Assembly: GCF_025465275.1 (NCBI RefSeq)
Contig: NZ_JAODNK010000022.1
Location: 1-64,000 of the forward strand
Direction: 5' to 3'
DNA length: 64,000 bases
From: Nocardia sp.
GTDB lineage: Bacteria > Actinomycetota > Actinomycetes > Mycobacteriales > Mycobacteriaceae
Position 1 is the first letter of the stretch, and every line of letters starts with the position of its first letter. Shown one piece after another: positions 47,939 through 56,212 of the stretch. The notes below the pieces were generated by a model, which saw only the letters and a program-made list of their open reading frames with translations, had not been told where the DNA came from and made no database searches. The position numbers were made by a program, and so were the translations under genes.

Positions 47939-48223
47939 ATGGGCTGGAATGCCGAGTCGATTCCTGTGCGCAGGCTCGATATTCGGGTGCGCAGCATTCG
48001 CGGCAGTCTCCTGGTGGTCAATCACGAGCATCAGATGATCGAACTGGCCGACGTCGGCGCACTGCTGTTCCGGTCGGCGGACGGTAAGCGGACGATCGGC
48101 GAGCTGGCCGGCCTGCTGGTCGCCGAGTTCGGCATAGACGTCGAATCCGCGCTGGCCGACACGGTGGAATTCATGGCCGATCTGGCGGCGACCGCCTTCA
48201 TCGAGCAGTACGGGGAAGCCTGA
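47939..48223 (+). CDS. PqqD-like / RiPP recognition element (RRE) protein
   Basis: LLVVNHEHQMIELADVGALLFRSADGKRTIGELAGLLVAEFGIDVESALADTVEFMADLAATAFIE; SD ggag upstream. Confidence 0.82.
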   Translation: MGWNAESIPVRRLDIRVRSIRGSLLVVNHEHQMIELADVGALLFRSADGKRTIGELAGLLVAEFGIDVESALADTVEFMADLAATAFIEQYGEA

Positions 48224-49161
48224 TGGACCTGCCGCAGTACCGGAGTAGTTTCCGGCAGTGGGAGACGCGCAGTACCGTCCGCAACGCACCGCGGCGGGAA
48301 CCCGGTCCGCTCGAGGCCGTGGACAGCTTTTTCTTTCCCCCGGAACTGTTTCCGGTGCTGTCGGCGCCCGCGCTCGGCGATCTGGGCGACCGGATTCGGC
48401 AGCAGGCGCTGCTGCACGCGCTCTATCAGTACCTGCACTTCACGACGGTGCTGGAGCAGCAGGCCGTCTTGCCGGTCACCTCGCTGATCTCGCTGGGCCG
48501 GGCGGGGGTGGTGCTGCCCGCAGAGATGCGCGCCGACGCTTTCAAGATCACCACGGACGAGGCCTGGCACGCCCAGTTCGCCTACGACTTCGTGCGGGAT
48601 CTGGAGTCGGTGACCGGCGTGCCGTCCGATGCGCTGGTCGAGCCGCGTTTCGTACAGGCCGTCGCGCGGCTGCGCGAGGAGGTCGAGCCGGGCCGGCGGC
48701 GGCTGGCCGATCTGTTGTTCACCACGGTCAGTGAAACCCTTGTCTCCCAACTGCTCACCGATATTCCGCGGGACTCGCGGCTCCCGCGTCCGGTGCGCGA
48801 TGTGGTTGCCGATCATGCCATGGACGAGGGCCGCCACCAGACGTATTTCAAGCGGTTCCTGCGTGAGCTGTGGGTGCAGCTCGATGCGGCCGAGCGCCGA
48901 TTCGCCGGCCCGCTGATCCCCCGGCTCGTGGAGGCATTCCTCGCCCCTGATCTGCTGTCGGTCGAGGCGATACTGCTGTGCTCCGGTGTGCCGTCGGCGC
49001 TCGCCGAAGACGCGCTCGATCAAACGTTCTCGACCGGGCGGACGGCCGGAGCGCTGGCCGCGGCCGCGCGGGTGACGGTGCGCTCGTTCACCGAGGTGGG
49101 TGCGCTGGAGGATCCGGGCACCCACGCCGCGTTCGCCTCCTCCGGGCTGGTGAGTGGATAA
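48223..49161 (+). CDS. diiron oxygenase (AurF/p-aminobenzoate N-oxygenase-like)
   Basis: TTDEAWHAQFAYDF and DHAMDEGRHQTYFKRF (DExxH-type ligands) in an all-helical protein. Confidence 0.75.
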   Translation: MDLPQYRSSFRQWETRSTVRNAPRREPGPLEAVDSFFFPPELFPVLSAPALGDLGDRIRQQALLHALYQYLHFTTVLEQQAVLPVTSLISLGRAGVVLPAEMRADAFKITTDEAWHAQFAYDFVRDLESVTGVPSDALVEPRFVQAVARLREEVEPGRRRLADLLFTTVSETLVSQLLTDIPRDSRLPRPVRDVVADHAMDEGRHQTYFKRFLRELWVQLDAAERRFAGPLIPRLVEAFLAPDLLSVEAILLCSGVPSALAEDALDQTFSTGRTAGALAAAARVTVRSFTEVGALEDPGTHAAFASSGLVSG

Positions 49162-49196
49162 TGCTGTCGCACAGCGCTATCCACTCCGCCGAGTGG

Positions 49197-49856
49197 CTAA
49201 CGATCCAGTAGATCCAGGAACGATTGCACGTGATCCTCCCGGACGAAACCTTCGGTGTCCGCGAGTTCCCGGTACATCCGCAGTTGCTCACCGCAGAACC
49301 AAGTGAAGGCGTCCAGCTCGACGTCGTCCGCGTCCAGCCGATCCGGGAATCGGCGGTCGTAGAGGTCGCGTCCGACGCCGAACCAGCCGCCGCCCTTGCG
49401 GGTTCGCAGAAAGCGGTCGGTAATCGTCTCCATGCCGGGGTCCAGGAAGAGCGTGAGATCCGGCCGGGGAAATACCGCCGTGATCTGCCGCAGCAGCTCC
49501 TCGGGTACCCCGCGCAGGAGTCCGCGGATCCAGCCCGAATAGACATAGCGGTCGTAGACGACGATCTCACCGGCCTGCAAGGCGGGGAGCGCGACCGCCT
49601 CGAAGGTGAGCCGCAGGTCCGCGATGAACAGCAGTGTCGAGGTCAAACCGCTCAACTCGCTGCGCCTGGTCAATTCGGCTGTCACCGGTGCGAGTTCGGC
49701 ATGCGAATTCCACTTCACCCGGCGCACCGGGCGCGGGGATTTCTCGGCCAGTTGCTGCCCGAGTGTGGTCTTACCGGACCGCGAAACACCCTCCAGGACA
49801 ACGAGCAGCCCGGGGGTGGACTGCCCGGTGAAAGGCAGTATCGGCTCAGACGACAT
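49197..49856 (-). CDS. thymidylate-kinase-like P-loop kinase
   Basis: LVVLEGVSRSGKTTLGQQLAEK, VVYDRYVYSGWIRG. Confidence 0.75.
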   Translation of the reverse strand: MSSEPILPFTGQSTPGLLVVLEGVSRSGKTTLGQQLAEKSPRPVRRVKWNSHAELAPVTAELTRRSELSGLTSTLLFIADLRLTFEAVALPALQAGEIVVYDRYVYSGWIRGLLRGVPEELLRQITAVFPRPDLTLFLDPGMETITDRFLRTRKGGGWFGVGRDLYDRRFPDRLDADDVELDAFTWFCGEQLRMYRELADTEGFVREDHVQSFLDLLDR

Positions 49857-50916
49857 CGGCGGGCCCACTCGCGGGCGGCGGGCCGACATGCTCGGCGAGC
49901 ACCGCGGCATTGCGCCGATGATCGGGACACCATTGGAACTGGATCGCCGCCGCGCCCGCGATGGCGCGTTCGACGAGGCGGGCCGTCGCGTCCACGAGGT
50001 CGGCGAACGGCTGCTGCGGCCCGAGTGCCCATTTGAGGAAGTAGTCGACATTCTGCAGCAGGCGGGTGGCCGCTTCGTCGGCATCCATCGGCCGCACCCG
50101 GGGATGGTCGAGGTCCAGTGCCGCTTCCGGGAACACCAGGTGCCGCAACGGGGTGCGCAGGCGCAGCTCATCACGACTGGAGATCTGCTCCCAGCCGAGG
50201 CGCTGCTTGCTGCCGGCCTCGTACCAGTACAGCTCGCTGGGTCCCATGCCCTCGGGAATCGTTGTGGGAGCGGTGATCCCGAACTCCGGGACATGTGCGG
50301 CGAACCACTGCTGGGTGCCGGTTCCCATGGGCAGGGCCTGCGGCATGCCGCCCACCTCGACCTCGCCGTCCGCCCCTGGAAGCAGCAGGGTGATGTCATT
50401 GCTGAGGTAGCTGTAGCCCGCCGAGACCATGGCCAGCACGAGCGAGGTCTTTCCCGCCATCTTCTCGCCGGCGAAGATCACCCCGCCGTCGCGGGCGCGC
50501 ACGGCACTCGCGTGCACATTGGCCGCGCCGCGGCGCCGGTGCAGTCCGATCACGCTGGCGGTGGTGTACGGGCGTATCTCCCGCAGATACGCGGCGCGGG
50601 TGGTCACGTTCGGGCCGCGCACTTCGACGGTGCCGGGGCCCACCACGATCGTGTCGCCGAGCAGGCCCGCGATGGCGCCGGGAATCAGCGGGGCGTCGTC
50701 CTCCTCGACGACCGTCACCCGCAATTCCGCGGTGCAATTTCGACCGACCTGCGAGCAGTCGGAAGCGGTGCGCACGGCAGCATCGTCCGGTTGCGCGAAC
50801 ATGCCGTAGTCGTACATCAGCGCTGCTCGTGTCTGGGCTCCTGGCGCGTCGATATGCACGGTGATTCCGTGCATATCGAGACGCACGATTTCGGTGGCTA
50901 CCTCGGACTCAGTCAT
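49846..50916 (-). CDS. HPr-kinase-like P-loop protein (HprK family as seen in lasso clusters)
   Basis: VHASAVRARDGGVIFAGEKMAGKTSLVLAMVSAGYSYLSNDITLLL. Confidence 0.75.
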   Translation of the reverse strand: MTESEVATEIVRLDMHGITVHIDAPGAQTRAALMYDYGMFAQPDDAAVRTASDCSQVGRNCTAELRVTVVEEDDAPLIPGAIAGLLGDTIVVGPGTVEVRGPNVTTRAAYLREIRPYTTASVIGLHRRRGAANVHASAVRARDGGVIFAGEKMAGKTSLVLAMVSAGYSYLSNDITLLLPGADGEVEVGGMPQALPMGTGTQQWFAAHVPEFGITAPTTIPEGMGPSELYWYEAGSKQRLGWEQISSRDELRLRTPLRHLVFPEAALDLDHPRVRPMDADEAATRLLQNVDYFLKWALGPQQPFADLVDATARLVERAIAGAAAIQFQWCPDHRRNAAVLAEHVGPPPASGPADVV

Positions 50917-51116
50917 TGCGCGAATCTATCCTTTTCCGGTGTTCGCGGAAACCGGCAAATGCGATTCCGAGCTGAATTCCGAAACGCGGGCGGGCATTTT
51001 CGCGAGGCCGAAACCGCAGCTGGAAAATGCTGCTGACGTGCGCTGAAGCCTTGACAGGGGGTGGTCTTATCGCCCAATCTCGTGATCTCACATGTCGGGT
51101 GAAAGGCATCCATCAC

Positions 51117-51182
51117 ATGGAAATTTCAGAAACGTGGCGCCGAATTTCTACCCGGCGGAAAGATGAGCAGGTATTTCCGTGA
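51117..51182 (+). CDS. candidate short ORF MEISETWRRISTRRKDEQVFP, stop overlapping pyrD GTG start
   Basis: 21 codons + TGA; GTGA overlap with 51179; modest SD (gaaagg). Confidence 0.3.
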   Translation: MEISETWRRISTRRKDEQVFP

Positions 51183-52102
51183 CTGTAATCGAATCACCGG
51201 TCGATATGCGGGTCCGAATCGGTGAGCTGTCGCTGGCCAATCCGGTCATGCCCGCCTCCGGATGTTTCGGCCCGGAACTGGGTGCGATCACGGCGGCGGA
51301 CCGGCTCGGCGCGGTTGTCACCAAGACGATCTTCGCCGGCATCCGCTCGGGGAATCCGGCGCACCGGCTGGCGGAGACGCCGCACGGCATGCTGAACTCC
51401 GTCGGCATCCCCAGTCCGGGTGTCGCGCGGTTCCGTGGTGAGGTGCTGCCGCGGTATCAGGCGTTCGGGGTGCCGGTGATCGTCAGCGTGGGCGGGCTGT
51501 CGGTCCAGGAGTACTTCGAGGTGATGGACGAGCTGGCCGGAGCGGAATTCGCCGCCGTCGAGGTCAATGTGTCATGCCCCAATCTGGAGGCCGGCGGCCT
51601 GGAGATCGGCGTCGACCCGCACCTCATCGAGCAGGTGACCCGCGGTGTGGTGGCGCGGACCGAGCGGCCGGTGATCGTCAAACTGACCCCGAATGTCAGC
51701 GCCATCGGAACCCTCGCCCGGGCCGCCGAAGCAGGCGGTGCGGCGGCGGTCACCGTGGCGAACACCTTCACCGCCATGGCCGTCGATCACCTGACCCGGC
51801 GACCGGTGCTCGGCAACAATGTGGGCGGCCTATCCGGGCCCGCCATCAAACCGCTTGCGCTGCGGCTGGTCTGGGAGACCGCGCGGCACGTCTCGGTCCC
51901 CGTGATCGGGTGCGGCGGCGTATCCACGGCCGCGGATGCGGCGGAGTTCCTGCTTGCCGGTGCGACCGCCGTGCAGGTCGGCACCGCGAGTTTCGCCCGC
52001 CCCGACGCCATGCTCACCATCCTCGACGGTCTGCGGGACGTGGCGCGAGCCCAGTCCGTCGATTCGATTCGCACTCTCACCGGAGCGCTGCGCCTCAATT
52101 AG
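51179..52102 (+). CDS. pyrD: dihydroorotate dehydrogenase, class 1B-like
   Basis: NPVMPASGCFG, VEVNVSCPNLEAGG (Cys in NxSCPN), VIGCGGVSTAADAAEFLLAGATAVQVGTA. Confidence 0.92.
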   Translation: MTVIESPVDMRVRIGELSLANPVMPASGCFGPELGAITAADRLGAVVTKTIFAGIRSGNPAHRLAETPHGMLNSVGIPSPGVARFRGEVLPRYQAFGVPVIVSVGGLSVQEYFEVMDELAGAEFAAVEVNVSCPNLEAGGLEIGVDPHLIEQVTRGVVARTERPVIVKLTPNVSAIGTLARAAEAGGAAAVTVANTFTAMAVDHLTRRPVLGNNVGGLSGPAIKPLALRLVWETARHVSVPVIGCGGVSTAADAAEFLLAGATAVQVGTASFARPDAMLTILDGLRDVARAQSVDSIRTLTGALRLN

Positions 52103-52135
52103 GTGGCGGCAGCACAGATTACGCAGGAGATAGAC

Positions 52136-53365
52136 ATGACCGAGCCAGCCCTGGGCGAAAGTTCGATCCAGGAAACACCGGCCCCGGCCGACCACCCCAT
52201 GAAAATGCTCTGGGCCTCCATCGTCGGCTACGCGGTGGACGGCTTCGACATGCTGCTGCTGAGCGTGGCACTGGTCTCGATCACGGCATCGCTGAAACTG
52301 ACCACCGGCCAGGCGGGTTCGCTGGCCAGCTACACCCTGTTCGGCGCGGTTGTCGGCGGAATCCTGTTCGGCATGCTGAGCGACCGGATCGGCCGGGTCC
52401 GGGTACTGACCTGGACGATTCTGCTGTTCGCCGTCTTCACCGGCCTGTGCGCACTGGCTCAGGACTACACGCAGATGGTGATCCTGCGCTTCCTCGCCGG
52501 TGTCGGCCTGGGCGGGGAGTTCGGTATCGGGATGACCCTCGCCGCCGAAACCTGGCCTGCCGCAAAGCGTGCGCGCGCCACCTCGTATGTCGCGCTCGGC
52601 TGGCAGTTCGGTGTGCTGCTCGCTTCGCTGTCGGGTCTGTGGCTGCTGCCGCACCTGGGCTGGCGCGGTCTGTTCGCGCTGGGTGTGCTGCCGGCCGTCA
52701 TCGCCTACCTGTTCCGCCGGAAGATCGGCGAGCCGGCGATGTTCACGGCGGCCACGCACAAATCGGTGCCGATCAGCGAATTATGGCGCGACAGAGCGAC
52801 TGTGAAGATCAGCCTGGGGCTGATCGTGCTGACCTCGGTGCAGAACTTCGGCTACTTCGGCCTGATGACCTGGCTGCCCAGCTACCTGGCCAAGCACCTG
52901 CACTACGGGCTGACCAAGACCGCGACCTGGACCTCGGTCACGGTGCTCGGCATGGCGGTGGGCATTGTGGTGTTCGGGTGGATCGCGGATCGTTTCGGCC
53001 GCCGGCCCGCGCTGTGCGGCTTCCAGCTCGGTGCGGCGATCTCGGTGGTCGCGTACAGCCAGCTCACCTCGTCCGGTGCGCTGCTGATCGGCGGTGCGAT
53101 CATGGGATTCTTCGTCAACGGAATGCTGGGCGGCTACGGCGCGCTGCTGGCGGAACTGTTTCCGACCGAGGCCCGGGCGACGGCCGAGAATGTGCTGTTC
53201 AATATCGGGCGCGGGGTCGGCGGTTTCGGCCCGTGGCTGATCGGCCTGCTCATCGCGCACTACACGTTCAACTCCACCATCGGATTCCTCGGGTGCATTT
53301 ACCTTGTGGCACTGGTGACTACGGTGTTCCTGATTCCCGAGCGCCGAGGGGTGGCGCTCGTATGA
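52136..53365 (+). CDS. MFS transporter (sugar porter/aromatic acid symporter-like)
   Basis: 12-TM pattern; DGFDMLLLSVAL, GMLSDRIGRVRVL, GEFGIGMTLAAE; TTA codon 52781-52783. Confidence 0.9.
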   Translation: MTEPALGESSIQETPAPADHPMKMLWASIVGYAVDGFDMLLLSVALVSITASLKLTTGQAGSLASYTLFGAVVGGILFGMLSDRIGRVRVLTWTILLFAVFTGLCALAQDYTQMVILRFLAGVGLGGEFGIGMTLAAETWPAAKRARATSYVALGWQFGVLLASLSGLWLLPHLGWRGLFALGVLPAVIAYLFRRKIGEPAMFTAATHKSVPISELWRDRATVKISLGLIVLTSVQNFGYFGLMTWLPSYLAKHLHYGLTKTATWTSVTVLGMAVGIVVFGWIADRFGRRPALCGFQLGAAISVVAYSQLTSSGALLIGGAIMGFFVNGMLGGYGALLAELFPTEARATAENVLFNIGRGVGGFGPWLIGLLIAHYTFNSTIGFLGCIYLVALVTTVFLIPERRGVALV

Positions 53366-54237
53366 TGCCGGATCTGATGTTGCCGCCCGCCGGGGAAGGG
53401 CCGGCGGGACGGCTGACTCCGCTCCCCGGGGAGGCTGCGGGGACCTCCGGTGCGCGGGTGGTGGACGCCGAGGTCGTGGCCAACAGCCATCGTGGTGATC
53501 GCTACTGGCGCTTGCGGCTCTACGCGCCGGAGGTCGCCGCGGCGGCGTCGCCCGGTCAGTTCGTCATGCTGACCGTTGCCGGGTCTCCGGCCGGGTCCCC
53601 GGTGCTGCCGCGCCCGATGGCGTTGTACGACTGGGACTCGCACGCCGGATGGATCGATGTGCTCTACGGTGTGGTGGGGGCGGGCTCGCTGCTCATGACC
53701 GGGTTCGCCACCGACGACCGGATGACCGTCGTCGGCCCGCTCGGCCGCGGGTTCGCACTGGACCCGGCCACGCGGTCGATCCTGCTGGTGGGCCGGGGCA
53801 TCGGCATCTGTTCGCTGACCGCGCTCGCGGGTGCGGCCGCCCGGCGTGGCGTGCACGTCACCGCCGTGCTCAGCGCCCGGTCTCCGGCCGCGCTGACCGG
53901 TCAGGATGTCTTGTCCCGGTACGGGATCGGCGACCTTGTCGAGGTGGTCGACGCCGACGGCTCGAGCGCGCCGATCCGGCTCGCCGAGGCGCTGATCGAC
54001 AAGCTGGACCGGCAGCCGCCCGAGCAGATCTTCACCTGCGGCTCGGAGCGATTGACCGCGCTCTGCGCGGAACTGGCCCTGCGCTGGAACGCCGATCTGC
54101 AGGTATCCCTGGAAGCGCGGATGGCGTGCGGCCTGGGTTACTGTCACGGCTGCTCGTCCGGCCGCCGGACCTCCACAGAAGAGGCTCCACTGGTGTGCAA
54201 GGACGGTCCTGTTTTCCGCTGGCACGAGGGTGAGTGA
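53362..54237 (+). CDS. pyrK: dihydroorotate dehydrogenase electron-transfer subunit-like (FAD/2Fe-2S, PyrK-like)
   Basis: Ferredoxin reductase fold; RPMALYDWD, VGRGIGICSLTALA, ACGLGYCHGCSSG…C 2Fe-2S ligands. Confidence 0.85.
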   Translation: MMPDLMLPPAGEGPAGRLTPLPGEAAGTSGARVVDAEVVANSHRGDRYWRLRLYAPEVAAAASPGQFVMLTVAGSPAGSPVLPRPMALYDWDSHAGWIDVLYGVVGAGSLLMTGFATDDRMTVVGPLGRGFALDPATRSILLVGRGIGICSLTALAGAAARRGVHVTAVLSARSPAALTGQDVLSRYGIGDLVEVVDADGSSAPIRLAEALIDKLDRQPPEQIFTCGSERLTALCAELALRWNADLQVSLEARMACGLGYCHGCSSGRRTSTEEAPLVCKDGPVFRWHEGE

Positions 54238-55364
54238 CCGCCGTGCAGTCCCCCGACCGTGATGTGCTGGAGCGCTGGATCGCCCGGCTCGGCGGGCTGC
54301 CCCGGCGCAGCCCGCCGATCGCCCGGGGTGATCGCCTGTTCTATACCGAACGGGGGAGCGGGGAGCGGCACCCGTCCCTGTGGATGTGCCATCCGTCCGG
54401 TACGGCCCGCCTGATCGATCCGGCCCGGTGGAATTCGCCGCATCCGGTGTGGATCACCGACTGGAGCGTCTCCCCGGACGGTAGGCGAATCACATTCCGG
54501 CTCAACCGCAATCGGGCCGCCGTCCTGCTGCTGGACATAGCCACCGGCCGGATCACCGGCGCGCCGAAGCCGGAGCTGCGGCGGCCCGTGATCGCATCGT
54601 GTGGCTCCGGGCTGCGGACCGTGCTCGCCGCCGACCCGGAAGCCGTGGTGCGGCACCTGGTTCCGCTCGACGGCATGGTGGCCGTCGCGCGATGGCGGAA
54701 CGGGCGCTCAGAGGTAGTGGTCGTGGATTCGGATTCCGGTGCGGTGCAGGCGGTTCCGCTTCCCGGAGTGGGGACGGTCTCCGGTATGACGGGCACCGCC
54801 GAGGGGCAGCGCAGGCTGTGGATCGGGTACGCCGAGCCCACGCGCCCCGGTTCGGTGCTGGAGGTGGATCTGTCCTCGCCCCGGCACCCGGTGGTGCGGG
54901 ACTGGTATCGCCCGGATCGGATCGGCCCGCTGCCCCGCATTCGGCGGCTGGGTCTGATGTGCGTTTCCGCGGCGGGCGCCGAGCTCGAGATCAGCGTGCT
55001 GCGCCGGGCCAATGGAACGGCCGGGCCGGTGCCCACGGTGCTCAGTTTCTGGGGCGGGGTCCGGTCGCAGCCCCGTCTCGGATTCGATCCGGGCACCCTG
55101 ACCTGGGTGCTGGCCGGGGGAGCCCATGCGGTGGCCCGTGCGCGGGGCGAGTCCGCGGATCTCGTAGCGGCCGCCGAATGCCTGGTGAATGCCGGTCTGG
55201 CGCATCCGGATCAGCTGGCGGTGATCGACGGCCCGCTCGCCTCCGCTGCCGGGATCGCCCTCCTGGCCGAGATTCTCGGTCTGCCGCTGCATCGACTGTG
55301 GGGTCTGGAAAAGCAGCGATCAGTGCCTGCGGAAGGAATGGTGCCGACGTGCCTGAAGCACTGA
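54234..55364 (+). CDS. prolyl-oligopeptidase-like beta-propeller protein with degenerate hydrolase part
   Basis: YTERGSGERHPSLWM, DWSVSPDGRRITFRLNRN; ADLVAAAECLVNAGLAHPDQLAVIDGPLASAAGIALLAEI resembles POP but lacks GGSNGG. Confidence 0.6.
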   Translation: MTAVQSPDRDVLERWIARLGGLPRRSPPIARGDRLFYTERGSGERHPSLWMCHPSGTARLIDPARWNSPHPVWITDWSVSPDGRRITFRLNRNRAAVLLLDIATGRITGAPKPELRRPVIASCGSGLRTVLAADPEAVVRHLVPLDGMVAVARWRNGRSEVVVVDSDSGAVQAVPLPGVGTVSGMTGTAEGQRRLWIGYAEPTRPGSVLEVDLSSPRHPVVRDWYRPDRIGPLPRIRRLGLMCVSAAGAELEISVLRRANGTAGPVPTVLSFWGGVRSQPRLGFDPGTLTWVLAGGAHAVARARGESADLVAAAECLVNAGLAHPDQLAVIDGPLASAAGIALLAEILGLPLHRLWGLEKQRSVPAEGMVPTCLKH

Positions 55365-56212
55365 ATACCCGTTTGCGCGAGTGGCTTTCGAACGGACGCC
55401 CGCCGATTGCCCTGATACTGGAGCCGAATCGCTCCGCGCTGCTGCACTGCGGGTTGCCCGATACTCCGCTCGGCGCCCTCACTCTGACCGGACGAGTGGT
55501 GGCGGCCGCCCGGGATCTGGTGCCGCTGATCAAGATTCAGCCGGCCGCCTTCGAACGGTTCGGCCCGGAGGGCTGGTCCGCCTGCCAGGAGGCGATCGCC
55601 CTGATCCGCGCGGCGGAGATCGGTGTACTCCTGGATTTCAAACGTGCGGACCACGCCCCGGTGCTGACCTCGCTGATCGCCACCTATACCGGCCCCTATA
55701 GCGCCTATGGGGCCGACGGATTGACGCTGCTGCCGTATCTCGGTCTGGGCGAGATCGACCGTGCAGCAGAGGAATTGGCGGTGCATGGTGGTCTGCTGCT
55801 GGTGATCGCCATGACGTCCAATCCGGGCGCCGAGCTGGTACAGCGGGCGGTGAGCGAGGGCGTACCGGTGGCGGAGGCGGTCGTGCGATCGTTGCCCGAC
55901 CACGACGGGGTCGGATGTGTGCTCGGTGGGTCGCCGCAGCTCGCCGCGTGCCTGATCGAGTCGACGGATCGCCTTGTCGTGCTACCGGGTTGGGGGCGGC
56001 CCGGTGTCGATTGCGCCGAACTGCTCGGTGCCCGGGGCGCGGCCACCGATCGGGTGCTGTTCAGCATCGGCAGCCGGCTGCTGGCCGATCCCGCTCGGAT
56101 GCGCGAGTTCCTGGCCGAGCAGGCCGAGTGGATGGCTTCCTCGATTCCGAGGGTCGCAAGGCGGCGCCGAAATCACACCGGCGCCGAAATCAGAGAAGGT
56201 ATCGGGATATGA
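55349..56212 (+). CDS. pyrF: orotidine 5'-phosphate decarboxylase
   Basis: VPLIKIQPAAFERFG, GVLLDFKRADHA (DxKxxD), LVVLPGWGRPG; GTG start overlapping upstream ORF. Confidence 0.87.
   Translation: MPEALNTRLREWLSNGRPPIALILEPNRSALLHCGLPDTPLGALTLTGRVVAAARDLVPLIKIQPAAFERFGPEGWSACQEAIALIRAAEIGVLLDFKRADHAPVLTSLIATYTGPYSAYGADGLTLLPYLGLGEIDRAAEELAVHGGLLLVIAMTSNPGAELVQRAVSEGVPVAEAVVRSLPDHDGVGCVLGGSPQLAACLIESTDRLVVLPGWGRPGVDCAELLGARGAATDRVLFSIGSRLLADPARMREFLAEQAEWMASSIPRVARRRRNHTGAEIREGIGI

Noticed and set aside
43321-49161. Ordinary lasso peptide cluster
   Set aside because: No lasso B2 transglutaminase-like protease seen and twin peptides lack Asp/Glu for the macrolactam; only part of the machinery is shared.
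22115-56212. Housekeeping pyrimidine operon
   Set aside because: pyrB, carA and carB are missing and genes are dispersed among peptide/PLP/exporter genes; not fully excludable without the rest of the genome.
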